From: Azospirillum sp. TSA2s | Lineage (GTDB): Bacteria > Pseudomonadota > Alphaproteobacteria > Azospirillales > Azospirillaceae | Reading direction: 5' to 3' | Assembly (NCBI RefSeq): GCF_004923315.1 | Contig: NZ_CP039644.1 | Span: 124,001 to 188,000, forward strand | Length of the DNA stretch: 64,000 bases | Translations under genes and position numbers: made by a program | Shown here: piece by piece, positions 26,694 through 35,008 of the stretch | How the letters are laid out: each line of letters begins with the position of its first letter | How positions within the stretch are numbered: position 1 is the first letter of the stretch | The notes under the pieces: model-generated | What the model was told of the DNA's origin: nothing | The model's input: the letters and a program-made list of their open reading frames with translations, nothing else | Database searches by the model: none

Positions 26694-28499
26694 ATGCCCA
26701 GCCTGTTGATCACCAGCGCCGGCAGCCTGGTCGCCGACGCCATTTTACGGTGCCTGGAAGAGGTCCGCCCGGCTTGGACCATCGTCGGCGTCAACAGTGC
26801 CGCCGCGGCCATCGCCTTCGGCTGTGACCGGTTGTACCGCGTGCCGCCAAGCGCCGAGGCAGAGGCCTATGCGGCGGCGTTGCGCCACCTGCTGGCGCAG
26901 CTGCGGCCCGCCATCGTCCTGCCGGGCCGCGACGAGGATGTTCCGGCCCTGGCCGCCCTGGCGGCATCGGGCGACTTTGCGCACACGCGCTTTCCGGTGC
27001 CGCCGCCCTCCCTGGCCCCGGTGTTCACCGACAAGCTGGAGACCGCCCGTTTCGCCCGCACCCATCGGCTGCCCTTCGCCGCGACCGCCCAGGGCCCGGC
27101 GGACGCCCTGGCCCTGGCCCGGCGCTGTGGCTATCCGCTTCTCGCCAAGCCCCGGCGGGGCGCCGGAAGCCAGAGCGTCAGCCTGTTGTGGGATGCGGCG
27201 GCGGTTGAACAGGCCGCGGGGGACCCGCGCTTGATGGTGCAAGCTTTTCTTGGAGCGGACGCGCTGGAGGGCCAGTGGGAGGCCTATCGACGGACAGCCG
27301 CCGGCATGCCCTGGCGTTGGGGCTTCACCGATGTGGAAACCACCGCTGAGCTGCTGATCGCCGATGATGGCACGGTCTCAGCGCTTTGCACCGATTGCGG
27401 CATCACCGCCCCACCCCTGCGCACCGACATCCGTTTGACTGGGGATCACGCCGTCGCCGCCGTCGGTTTGGCATGGGCGCACGCCTTGGCGGCGCACGGA
27501 CATCGGGGGGTGGTGAACATCCAAGGCAAGCGCCTGCCCGATGGCGGCTTCGTTCCTTACGAGATTGCCGCCCGCTTTGGCGGGACCACGGTGGCGCGGG
27601 CTCTGCTCGGCTGCAACCTGGTCCTGTCCCTGGTCACCGGGAAAAGCCCGGACCGTCGGCCGGATACCAGCCGCCGAGCGACGATGGTCGGATTGGAACC
27701 GCAGCGGCTGGCGGTGCCCGATGCATGGCACCGCAGCTTCGAGGAGACCGGTGTATGGACAAAGCCAGCCGGCTTGGCACCGCTTCGACGGCTGTCCGGG
27801 GGCGGCAGCGGCCGGGCGACAGCGGACAGCGGGTGTGTTGGCGGACCTGACGACGGCGGTTGGGATCGGGGGGCCGTCGCCGCCTATGCCGCCAGCCGCG
27901 GTCTGCCGTTCGTGCCGACCGCCACGACCCTCGCTGCTGCCGCGGCACTGGTGCAATCTTGTGGGTTCCCGGTCATTCTCAAGCCGCGCCACCGCCATGC
28001 TGCGGTCCGGTTGGCCGAAGACTGGGAGACGGTTGCGGCGGCGTTCGCCGCCAAGCCGATGCCCATCGTGCAGCCCTGCCTTGGGGGCGACACCCTGGCC
28101 GCGCAGCGGAGCGCCTGGGCCGAGCGGGCCGGTGCTCCTTGGAATTGGACCGTCATCGACCATAGCGAGATCGCCGAAGCCGACATTCGTCCCGATGGAG
28201 GCGTGTGGGAGCCCCGCAGCGCTATCTGCCGGCAGCGGGGCGGCGATGTGGTCGAGATCCGGCCGACCTGCGATCCGCGGATGATCGCCACCCTCCGCCT
28301 CTGGTCGACTGCTCTGGCTGGCGATGGTCATCGAGGGCCAGTGCGGCTGACCGGCAAGCGGGGACTGGACGGCGCGTGGCTGCCGTTTTCCGTCCAGCCC
28401 GACCGGCTTGGCGTTCCGCCCCCCGGCCTGGTGACCGCCTGCCTGGTGGTCCCCGCCTTCCCATCGACACGGCGCGGCAGGTCCTGGTCACCGCCTTGA
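26694..28499 (+). CDS. Tandem ATP-grasp protein (carboxylate-amine/thiol ligase-like)
   Basis: 601 residues from ATG 26694, with AAGGA six bases upstream. The N-terminal half is a pre-ATP-grasp plus ATP-grasp fold: LLITSAGSLVADAIL, then GYPLLAKPRRGAGSQSV, ending YEIAARFGGTT, where family enzymes usually have ExNxRFGG. A second, shorter copy follows from about 390: GFPVILKPRHRHAAV and, where the metal-binding ExN motif should be, FSVQPDRLG. The second half therefore looks catalytically degenerate. Such proteins ligate a carboxylate to an amine, often in modification of glycans or peptides. Two linked copies recall carbamoyl-phosphate synthase. The last 12 bases overlap the convergent aminotransferase gene. 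Confidence 0.8.
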   Translation: MPSLLITSAGSLVADAILRCLEEVRPAWTIVGVNSAAAAIAFGCDRLYRVPPSAEAEAYAAALRHLLAQLRPAIVLPGRDEDVPALAALAASGDFAHTRFPVPPPSLAPVFTDKLETARFARTHRLPFAATAQGPADALALARRCGYPLLAKPRRGAGSQSVSLLWDAAAVEQAAGDPRLMVQAFLGADALEGQWEAYRRTAAGMPWRWGFTDVETTAELLIADDGTVSALCTDCGITAPPLRTDIRLTGDHAVAAVGLAWAHALAAHGHRGVVNIQGKRLPDGGFVPYEIAARFGGTTVARALLGCNLVLSLVTGKSPDRRPDTSRRATMVGLEPQRLAVPDAWHRSFEETGVWTKPAGLAPLRRLSGGGSGRATADSGCVGGPDDGGWDRGAVAAYAASRGLPFVPTATTLAAAAALVQSCGFPVILKPRHRHAAVRLAEDWETVAAAFAAKPMPIVQPCLGGDTLAAQRSAWAERAGAPWNWTVIDHSEIAEADIRPDGGVWEPRSAICRQRGGDVVEIRPTCDPRMIATLRLWSTALAGDGHRGPVRLTGKRGLDGAWLPFSVQPDRLGVPPPGLVTACLVVPAFPSTRRGRSWSPP

Positions 28500-29657
28500 G
28501 CAGGACAACAGCGCCTCGACGATGCGGTCGATGGTGGGGATGTCCAGATCGTCGTAAAAGGGCAGGCCGAGAACGGACTCGACAAGCGCTTCGGTCACCG
28601 GGAGCGGCCCGCGCGGCTGGGTGGCGAAGGCTGGCTGGCGATGGCAGCCATGATGCCACCAACGGCGCGTCGGGATGCCGCGCTTTGCCAGGGTTGTGGC
28701 GGTCGCGGTGGCCATCCCGGCGGGCAGACGGACCATCAAGGTGGAGGACACGCCCTCCGGCTGCCAAAGCCGGATGCCGTCCAGCCCGGCCAGACGTGCC
28801 GCGTAGTGGTCGCGTCGCCGGACAAGGGCGGCGCGGCGGTCGGGCCACTCCGACAGGGCAGCCAAGCCGATCGCCGCACCATAGTCGCTCAACTTGGCAT
28901 TCATTCCCGCTTGAGGAATGATGCGGTCGGCCGTCAGGCCAAGTTGCGCCAGCTCACGGATGCGGGCGGCCTGCAGCGCATCCCGCGCGATCACGACCCC
29001 TCCCTCGCCGATGCCCAGAACCTTGGTGGCGTGCAGGCTGACCACCGCATCAACCGGGCCGCCGCGCAACCGGTCGAAACCGCTGGCGGCATCGATGGTG
29101 ACGCCAAGCCCGGTGCGTGCGGCAAAAGCGGCCCAAGGGGCCGCCTCCACCACAGCGCCGAAGGGGGCCGTCACCACGACGTGGGCGGCGCGGCTGGCCA
29201 AGGACGGGCTGGACGCCAGGCTGTCCATCACGGCGGTCGGATCAAGCTGCCACGTCTTCTCGTCCACGTCATGCAGCCACGGCGTCAGCCCGGCCCGCAA
29301 GGCAGCAACGGCGGTCGCCTCGTGCGTCCAGGATGCCATCAGACAGAGCCCCGTCCGGTCCCATGCATCCGCTCCGGCCGCCAGCAAGCTGAGGGAAAGT
29401 CCGGCGGTCGCATTGGCCACCACGACAACCCGGTCCGGCGGAACCGCGAACTGTCTGGCCAACGCCTGTTCGAACCGGGTCAGCAAAGGGCCGTTGTTGC
29501 TGTACCAGCGGTTCGCATCGATCTCCCGCAAGAAGGGGAGCAGACGATCGGCCGAGGGCAGCCTTGGCCGGAACACCGTGAGTTCACTGCCCCCCCCAGC
29601 TTCGGGCGGGCTTGTAAATGGTTGGGGGTTCAGAGTGTGTTGCAAACAGCTCACCAC
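28488..29657 (-). CDS. DegT/DnrJ/EryC1-type aminotransferase
   Basis: 389 residues. PLP-enzyme landmarks are visible: NRWYSNNGPLL near 49-59 as in sugar aminotransferases, ANATAGLSLSLLAA near 81-94, TIDAASGF with Asp189, and SLHATKVLGIGEGG with the Schiff-base Lys212. The family typically transaminates nucleotide-linked keto-sugars, giving amino sugars for surface glycans. The first about 25 residues up to the GTG at 29576 look unlike coding family sequence, so the real start may be GTG 29576 rather than GTG 29657. It is convergent with, and overlaps by 12 bases, the ATP-grasp gene. Confidence 0.87.
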   Translation of the reverse strand: MVSCLQHTLNPQPFTSPPEAGGGSELTVFRPRLPSADRLLPFLREIDANRWYSNNGPLLTRFEQALARQFAVPPDRVVVVANATAGLSLSLLAAGADAWDRTGLCLMASWTHEATAVAALRAGLTPWLHDVDEKTWQLDPTAVMDSLASSPSLASRAAHVVVTAPFGAVVEAAPWAAFAARTGLGVTIDAASGFDRLRGGPVDAVVSLHATKVLGIGEGGVVIARDALQAARIRELAQLGLTADRIIPQAGMNAKLSDYGAAIGLAALSEWPDRRAALVRRRDHYAARLAGLDGIRLWQPEGVSSTLMVRLPAGMATATATTLAKRGIPTRRWWHHGCHRQPAFATQPRGPLPVTEALVESVLGLPFYDDLDIPTIDRIVEALLSCSRR

Positions 29658-30293
29658 CAGAGGCGTTTATCGGCACAGGGGAAACCGCCGATACTAAGGA
29701 CAGACAGCGATGCGCTTCAAGTCATCGACGGCTGTGACGGCTGTGACGGCCACGACACCGACGTTGAGTGTGGGAAGACGACGCAGTTGCGGCTGAACAG
29801 CGGCGTCATGGCAAGCCGCAAGTCAGGGATTGTCTGGAACGGTTGGCTGCCCTGCCGCACAACCAGGGTGCGGCCGAACAGCGGCTGACAGCAGCCTGGC
29901 CTGCCCACCCCGCTTTCCGCCCTTCAGCGGCAAATGGTCAGGACATCCCTGATCCAGTAAGGCAGATCAGTGTTCCATGGCATGAATCACAAATATAAAA
30001 CCATGATTTCATGATTAAAAGCCATGAACTTATCGGCGACTGTGGCCTTGCTGGCCTCAGCAGCATGAAAATGGCTGCAGAAGATTGGAGCTTGGCTTGG
30101 AGCACTCTCCAGCGCGCTTTCCCGCTGGCATGGCGATCGGCAGGAAAGCCGGCAGTCGAGGGGGCCTTTTGGCGTTGGACAGCGCCTGTCGCTATGATGC
30201 CAGGGCTGGAAAACAGTTTCAAAGCTTTAGAGAGTGCCGCGGCCCATATGATCCAGCGCCAGCAACGATCGCGCTTGGTCGGTAGATTCCCAA
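29658..30293. other. Gene-poor stretch downstream of repA with TCATGA cluster
   Basis: About 640 bases with no gene I can support; short open frames here lack recognisable sequence. It contains TCATGA at 30009-30014 flanked by CCATGA at 30001 and 30022 and GCATGA at 29980, in an AT-rich pocket (about 29975-30030), and one iteron at 30277-30291. A short tandem of CGGCTGTGA lies near 29728. Confidence 0.5.
30277..30291 (+). repeat. Isolated iteron copy downstream of repA
   Basis: GGTCGGTAGATTCCC matches the upstream iterons (GGTCGGTAGAGTCC consensus) with one change and lies immediately past the repA stop. Single copies at the far side of repA may act in copy-number control or be a remnant of an origin flanking both sides. 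Confidence 0.65.
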
Positions 30294-31220
30294 TCAGTAG
30301 CGGCCGAGGCGCTCGGTTGCTTTGGCGACTGGCGGCCGGCTGGGGTGGAGGAGCAAACCACTCTCCCCCACCTCCACCCGAGCATCGGGATAGGCGGCAA
30401 GCGCATCGCGCAGAGCGTCAGAGAAGCTCGGCTTGAAATGCTTCATTTGGGCAAATCCCGCACCAAACTGCCCGAACATGGCCGGCCACGACACCGCGGT
30501 TGGCTTGGCCAGGACGTGAAGGCGGTAGGCGAGCCAGATATAGACGTCGATCGCCAAGCTCTTGTTGCCGATGTGCTTCAACGCCGTCTCGCTGACCGGG
30601 ACTGGATGATCGACCAGCGAACGATAAAAAGCGTCGTTCAGCACGACGGTTTCTTGCCACAGTGAGGGCTGGGCTTCATTGAGCGCGCCTACCAGGCTGA
30701 ACTCGCTCTCGACGAACGATCCGTTGGTGCGCAGCTCACCGCCGCCGGTGTCGGTGAAGAATGTCAGGCGGCATGCGCCGATGCGCTTGGCCTGCTCAGC
30801 CACCAGGCGATAGGTCGCCCCACCCGTGTTGGCCATGCCCATAGCCGTGAGCCATGCCCGCATAGAGCGGCCGAGCTCGACTTGACGTGAGCGTTCTCGC
30901 ACGGCCTGGGTCTGCAGATAGATCAGAATCATCCGGGCCTTGGAGCCATACGGAATGCCGATTGCCGAGCCGTCCCGCTCCCTGCCGCTTTCCACATGCA
31001 GCGTGACGCGGTGACCATCACGCCGCCACAGGGCTTCCTTGGTGTCCTTGTGCGGCAGTGCCGTAAGCGCAAAGCCCGCATGGCAGATGCCGAGGTTATC
31101 CTCGGTCTCGGTAAGCATGGCTGCGGCAATGTCGAGCCGTTGCCGGTCCCTCTTGTCGGTAACCATTTGCTTGGCGGCATCAAGACCGTGGGACTGAATC
31201 AGAGCTCGAGCGTCAATCAT
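30294..31220 (-). CDS. repA: Plasmid replication initiator RepA
   Basis: 308 residues from ATG 31220. It matches the plasmid-encoded RepA family (RPA type): an N-terminal TETEDNLGICHAGFALTALPHKDT segment, IPYGSKARMILIYLQTQAVR near 93-112, SMRAWLTAMG, and a C-terminal winged-helix-like SLAIDVYIWLAYRLHVL near 223-239. Iterons upstream and downstream are its likely binding sites. It initiates plasmid replication. The family was recognised from sequence; the replicon class cannot be named. The gene is read away from the iteron array, and parAB lies about 3 kb beyond it, separated by insertion-sequence debris. Confidence 0.92.
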   Translation of the reverse strand: MIDARALIQSHGLDAAKQMVTDKRDRQRLDIAAAMLTETEDNLGICHAGFALTALPHKDTKEALWRRDGHRVTLHVESGRERDGSAIGIPYGSKARMILIYLQTQAVRERSRQVELGRSMRAWLTAMGMANTGGATYRLVAEQAKRIGACRLTFFTDTGGGELRTNGSFVESEFSLVGALNEAQPSLWQETVVLNDAFYRSLVDHPVPVSETALKHIGNKSLAIDVYIWLAYRLHVLAKPTAVSWPAMFGQFGAGFAQMKHFKPSFSDALRDALAAYPDARVEVGESGLLLHPSRPPVAKATERLGRY

Positions 31221-31560
31221 GGACGGATTTAACCGACCAGTTTGGCGTGTGGTCAATTGGGAATCTGCCGACCATGGGACTCTACCGACCAACCTATTTG
31301 TATTTATTAGGCTTATTATTTGCTTGGTCGGTAGAGTCCTCGGGATAACCCCGGTTTTCGGGGATCATGGTCGGTAGACTCCCAACAGCGGTCGGCAGAC
31401 TCCCACCCTGGCAGGGTCGGCTGTGCGGCTTATCCTGAGGACTCTACCGACCGACGTGGCGGTGGCATGAGATTTTTGAAGCGAATCGATGGAATGCGAA
31501 ACGGTTGGGACTCTACCGACCGGGACGTTATTCGGCAGGAGGCCGATCGGCGTCGCCAGT
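31221..31560. other. Putative origin of replication (oriV) with iterons, AT-rich block and hairpin
   Basis: Upstream of repA lie seven iteron copies in both orientations. An AT-rich stretch (about 31291-31325, between the second and third copy) could be the unwinding region. A CCCCG/CGGGG hairpin is at 31349-31363. No clean DnaA box was found; TTATCCTGA at about 31430 is a poor match. Inferred oriV. Confidence 0.7.
31259..31521. repeat. Iteron array, seven copies, consensus GGTCGGTAGAGTCC
   Basis: Reverse-orientation copies (GGGACTCTACCGACC type) are at 31259-31273 (two changes), 31276-31290, 31439-31452 and 31507-31521. Forward copies are at 31326-31339, 31369-31383 (GAC for GAG) and 31390-31404 (GGCAGAC variant). 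Spacing is irregular, 17 to about 60 bases. Mixed orientation is unusual for a simple direct-repeat iteron origin. Confidence 0.85.
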
Positions 31561-31689
31561 CGTCCCAGTCCGTTTGCTGACGGGCGATTGCGGCCTCACC
31601 GATCTCCAATCACATCGGGGGTGCGGTTTCCGCTCCCAAGCCGCCGGCCCACCATTTGGCGCATGGGGCGGAATATAGCTTAACATCTT

Positions 31690-31800
31690 CCCCGCGACTA
31701 AAGCCGGGGGATTTCCAAGAGCAGCCTAAGCTGCTCTCTTCAGTTCGCGTTTCAACGGCTTCCCAACGGAAGTCCTCGGCGCGGGCTGTGTTCTAGCCCT
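31690..31800. mobile_element. IS200/IS605-type end remnant with hairpins
   Basis: The sequence GACTAAAGCCGGGGGATTTC at 31696-31715 matches the CCCCCGGCTTTAG-type end commonly found next to IS605/TnpB elements. It is followed by an AGAGCAGC-CTAA-GCTGCTCT hairpin (8-bp stem, 31718-31737). No TnpA or TnpB coding sequence remains. This is a remnant inferred from the conserved end sequence. Confidence 0.45.
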
Positions 31801-31828
31801 TAGGACATTGCGTGGCTGTGTCAACGAA

Positions 31829-32163
31829 CCATGGGTTCTTGAAAGTTTCGTGTGAATGATCGTGGCGTGTCTGTTCCACTTGTTGTCGCGTCATGCGTGT
31901 CCAAGAACCCGAGCCCGGAGCAAATCGAAGCCGGCTCGTCCATACATTTCGCGCTTAATGACCTTGAGCCGATTGACCTGCCCCTCCACCGGCCCGGTGC
32001 TCCACGGCTCGCTCAGCGCAGCGCGCACCGCGTCCTCATCGCGACGCAAACCGGCGGCAAACGGGGCCAAAGCGCTGACCTCCGCTTCGCGCAGCCAGCC
32101 GTCGAGCGGATCGTGCCCCAGGACGTGGTGTCTGAGAGGGCCTGTGTGCTCTTCGGCGCGCTG
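31829..32163 (-). pseudogene. ISL3-family transposase C-terminal fragment with terminal repeat
   Basis: Read leftward to the TGA at 31891, the frame ends EPWSTGPVEGQVNRLK, VIKREMYGRAGFDLLR, the hallmark of ISL3-family transposase C-termini. GGTTCTTGAAAGTTTCG at 31834-31850 resembles the IS end. Upstream (rightward) homology breaks off at the IS256 element, which probably inserted into or recombined with it. The fragment cannot be functional. The left IS boundary is near 31829; the right boundary is uncertain. Confidence 0.65.
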
Positions 32164-32174
32164 AAGCTGCCGGT

Positions 32175-33374
32175 CTACTCGGCTGCGATGTGCAGCGGGT
32201 CAGTGGCTGAAGGGTGGCACAGCTCGTTCAGGCTTTCCATGGTCATGTAGCGTCGGCACACCGCCCACTCATCATGCTGTTCCAGCAGCAAGGCGCCGAC
32301 AAGGCGGACAACCGCGCCTTCCCCAGGGAAGATGCCGACGACGTTGGTGCGCCGCTTGATCTCGCCGTTCAGGCGCTCCAGCGGGTTTGTGCTGTGTAGC
32401 TTGGTGCGCAGGTCCTTGGGATAGGCCATGTAGGCCAACACGTCGAACTCCGCCTCGTCCATCAGCGCCGCCAGCTTGGAGAAGCGCGGCCGCAGGCTGT
32501 CGGCGACCCGGCGCCATTGCTCATGCGCCGCCTCGGCGGTCTCCTGGGTAAAGGCGGTGCGGATGGTGGCGGCGACCATCGTCTGGTGCGCCTTGCCCAC
32601 GCAGGCGAGTAGGTTCCTCATGCAATGAACCCGGCACCGCTGGAGTGCCGCCCCCAGCACCTTGGAAGCGGCAGTCTTCAGCCCGAGATGCGCGTCGGCG
32701 ATCACCAGCTTCACCCCGCGCAGCCCCCGGTGCGTCAGCGAGCGCAAGAAATCGGTCCAGAAGGTTTCAGCCTCCGACAGCCCCAGCCCGAGGCCCAGCA
32801 CCTCGCGCCGGCCGTCGGTGTTGACGCCGATCGCCAGTATGGCGGCCAGTGAGACGATGCGGCCGTCCTGACGCACCTTCACGTAGGTCGCGTCCAGCCA
32901 CACAAACGGCTAGTCGCCCTCCAGCGGGCGGTTCAGAAAGGCGTGGACCCGCTGATCGATCTCCTCGCACAAGCGACTGACCTGGCTCTTGGAGATGCCG
33001 GTCATGCCCATTGCCTTGACCAGATCATCGACGTTGCGCGTCGAGATGCCCTGCACGTAGGCCTCCTGGATCACCGCAATCAGCGCCTTCTCCGCCGTGC
33101 GCCGCGGTTCCAGGAAGGCCGGAAAGTAGGAACCGCGCCGCAGCTTGGGGATGCGCAGGTCGATGGCGCCGGCACGTGTTTCCCAGGTCCGCTCGCGGTA
33201 ACCGTTGCGCTTGGTCTGCCGATCCTCACTGCGCTCGCCGTAGCCGGCGCCGCACAGGCTCTCGACCTCCAACTCCATCAGGCGCTGGGCGGCGAAGCCG
33301 ACCATCTCGCGCAAGAAGTCGGCGTCAGCACTCTTCCCAATCAGCTCCTGAAGAGCGATCCTGTCCTCGGTCAT
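32175..33374 (-). pseudogene. IS256-family transposase with internal amber codon
   Basis: The frame starts at ATG 33374 and ends at 32175, about 399 codons. A TAG codon at 32912-32910 interrupts it just before VWLDATYVKVR, at a position that in relatives is an aromatic residue (probably TGG to TAG). Catalytic residues otherwise survive: LDATYVK (first Asp), VIADAHLGLK (second Asp) and NPLERLNGEIKRRT (Glu). Other features are KRNGYRERTWETRAG and CRVHCMRNLL. Without readthrough the product is split and inactive. Flanking inverted repeats were not identified with confidence. Adjacent ISL3 and IS605 remnants mark this as an insertion hot spot. Confidence 0.8.
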
Positions 33375-33557
33375 CGTGGTCTCCGTTACAGTTGATGGTC
33401 GTCAAGCAACCTCAATTTAGCCGAAGAACACGGTGACCGCCTGCTCCCGAACGGCTGGCCCGCCTGCGCCAGCTATGGGGGAGCGCTCCGGCGGGCCAGC
33501 CTCACGTCTCAGACACCACCTGCCGGGACACGGCCCGCCTTGATCCGCAACGAATTC

Positions 33558-33830
33558 ATGGTGCGCTTTGGTCAGGCCCCCCGGCTGAAGACCGGCATCC
33601 TGGTGAAGCGGTGGGCCACCGGACCGAACAAGGGACAGCCCAAACCTGGGGCGGTCATCCAGGGGATGCTGGACCGTGGACTGCTGGAGCTGCGGGATGA
33701 CGGTGCCCACTGGCTGCGAGCGCGGTTCACCAAGGCCGGCCTTGCTGCCTTGCGGCACATGGCCGAAGATCCACGCGCGCTGCCACCGGGCGAATACCAG
33801 CATGTTCTGGACGAACTCGGACGCGCGTAG
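33558..33830 (+). CDS. Small hypothetical protein, wHTH-like
   Basis: 90 residues from ATG 33558; a TTG at 33540 would add six. ILVKRWATGPNKGQPKPG is followed by a helix (AVIQGMLDRGLLELRDD) and a wing-like WLRARFTKAGLAALRHMA, which resembles a winged-helix layout. A similar LTKTGASILERLL ending occurs in the small minus-strand gene at 36684. It lies just beyond the IS256 transposase gene, so its 5' end may be truncated. Function unknown. Confidence 0.5.
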   Translation: MVRFGQAPRLKTGILVKRWATGPNKGQPKPGAVIQGMLDRGLLELRDDGAHWLRARFTKAGLAALRHMAEDPRALPPGEYQHVLDELGRA

Positions 33831-34264
33831 CCAGCAGATCACAACGCCGCGTCCCCGGGCCTCTCTGGCTCGACACCCATTGCGTGAGGGAGAGAGAAGG
33901 AGCGACAGAGCTCACGCTCTTTACACCTCCACAGCCTGCCTCCACTCAGCCGAACAGCCCATCCGACATGCTGGCCCACAGCTCGACATCGGCGGCGTAG
34001 GACAGCCATGTCTGCCGACTTGTGGCGGGTCTGCTTCATGATGGCGGCCAGCGTATGCTGCTTCTGGACAGCCTCCAAGATGCTCGGAAATTAAAGGTTG
34101 TTTTGAATGGTTGACTGTGCACGCCAGCGCCGGTCACACTGATCAAATTCGCCGGGCTGCCGCAGCAAACAAGGACGGCTCGAGCCCAATCTGTGGTCGA
34201 TTCTGTGGCTGAGCCTCAGGCTGACCGCTTGTTGTCATCGCCGCCTGACGCTTGGGATGTGCGC
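33831..34264. other. Intergenic stretch before parA, contains integrase remnant
   Basis: About 430 bases without an intact gene. It holds the degraded tyrosine-recombinase tail at 33946-34080 (listed separately). The 180 bases before parA show no obvious parS, palindrome or promoter. Confidence 0.5.
33946..34080 (-). pseudogene. Frameshifted tyrosine recombinase (integrase) C-terminal fragment
   Basis: Read leftward, HTLAAIMKQTRHKSADMA carries the RHK-type motif region of phage/plasmid integrases. Continuing in a shifted frame gives LSYAADVELWASMSDGLFG then a stop, which resembles the usual end (SYxRDAELW...GLL). A single frameshift just after ADMA therefore splits the homology, and the rest of the gene is missing. 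It is a relic of a former integrase next to parA. Confidence 0.55.
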
Positions 34265-35008
34265 ATGAAGACGCTGGTCGTGATGAACGAAAAGGGCGGG
34301 GTTGGCAAAACGACCATCGCCGCGCATGCTGGCTGGTATTTTGCCGAGCGTCTGTCCACTCTGGTCATCGACCTCGACCAGCAGGCGAACCTCTCCGAGA
34401 CGCTGGGCAGTCATGCCGGTGCCGTCGACAGCGTTGCGCTCTTTGCCGAACCCACCCGGGTGCCAGCGGCGGGGCCGCTCACGCTTGCCCGCTCCACACG
34501 GATGCTGCTGGGGGTTGAGGGGGCGGAGCGCGGCTGCATCGAAACTTTCCGCGACAGCCTAGCCGCCATGGCCGACGACTATGCTGTGTGCGTGATCGAC
34601 ACGCCGCCGGCGCTGACCAACCGCAGCTTCGCCGCCCTGCTTGCCGCCGATGCCGTGCTCGCCCCCATCGGCATCAACGACTATTCCATCCAGGGCGTGG
34701 CCGAGCTGTTGCGCGCCATCAAGGGGGTGGCGCGACACTACCAACGCCCAGAGCCGGACTTCCTCGGGCTGCTGCCCTCGCTGTTTGATCGCAAGAGCCG
34801 GCGTGAGCGGGCACTGTTCGAAAGCCTCGCCGCCGAACTCGGCCAATTGCTGTTCCCCGGCATTCTTGCCAAGCGTGATCTCTATGCCCGGGCGGTGAGC
34901 GAGCGTCAGCCGGTATGGGATCTCACCGGCAGTGCCGCGCGCGAGGCGGCCGGCGAAATCCGCGGGGTCTTTGCCCACATCGCCGCCCGCATGGAGATTG
35001 TCCGATGA
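34265..35008 (+). CDS. parA: ParA partition ATPase
   Basis: 247 residues. The deviant Walker A EKGGVGKTT at 9-17, LVIDLDQQANLSE and VIDTPPALT motifs are those of ParA/Soj proteins. It drives plasmid segregation with ParB. ATG 34265 is chosen because MKTLVVMNEKGG starts directly on the first strand; the upstream start at 34193 gives a leader without similarity. Its stop overlaps the parB start (ATGA), so the two are translationally coupled. repA lies on the other side of the insertion debris. Confidence 0.93.
   Translation: MKTLVVMNEKGGVGKTTIAAHAGWYFAERLSTLVIDLDQQANLSETLGSHAGAVDSVALFAEPTRVPAAGPLTLARSTRMLLGVEGAERGCIETFRDSLAAMADDYAVCVIDTPPALTNRSFAALLAADAVLAPIGINDYSIQGVAELLRAIKGVARHYQRPEPDFLGLLPSLFDRKSRRERALFESLAAELGQLLFPGILAKRDLYARAVSERQPVWDLTGSAAREAAGEIRGVFAHIAARMEIVR

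Noticed and set aside
30011..30436. A 141-residue plus-strand frame beside repA
   Set aside because: Overlaps the repA 3' end and the downstream iteron, Trp/Arg-rich and without similarity; treated as non-coding.
33831..34264. Search for a parS site near parAB
   Set aside because: No 14-16 bp palindrome with a parS-like pattern was seen; ParB sites may lie elsewhere.
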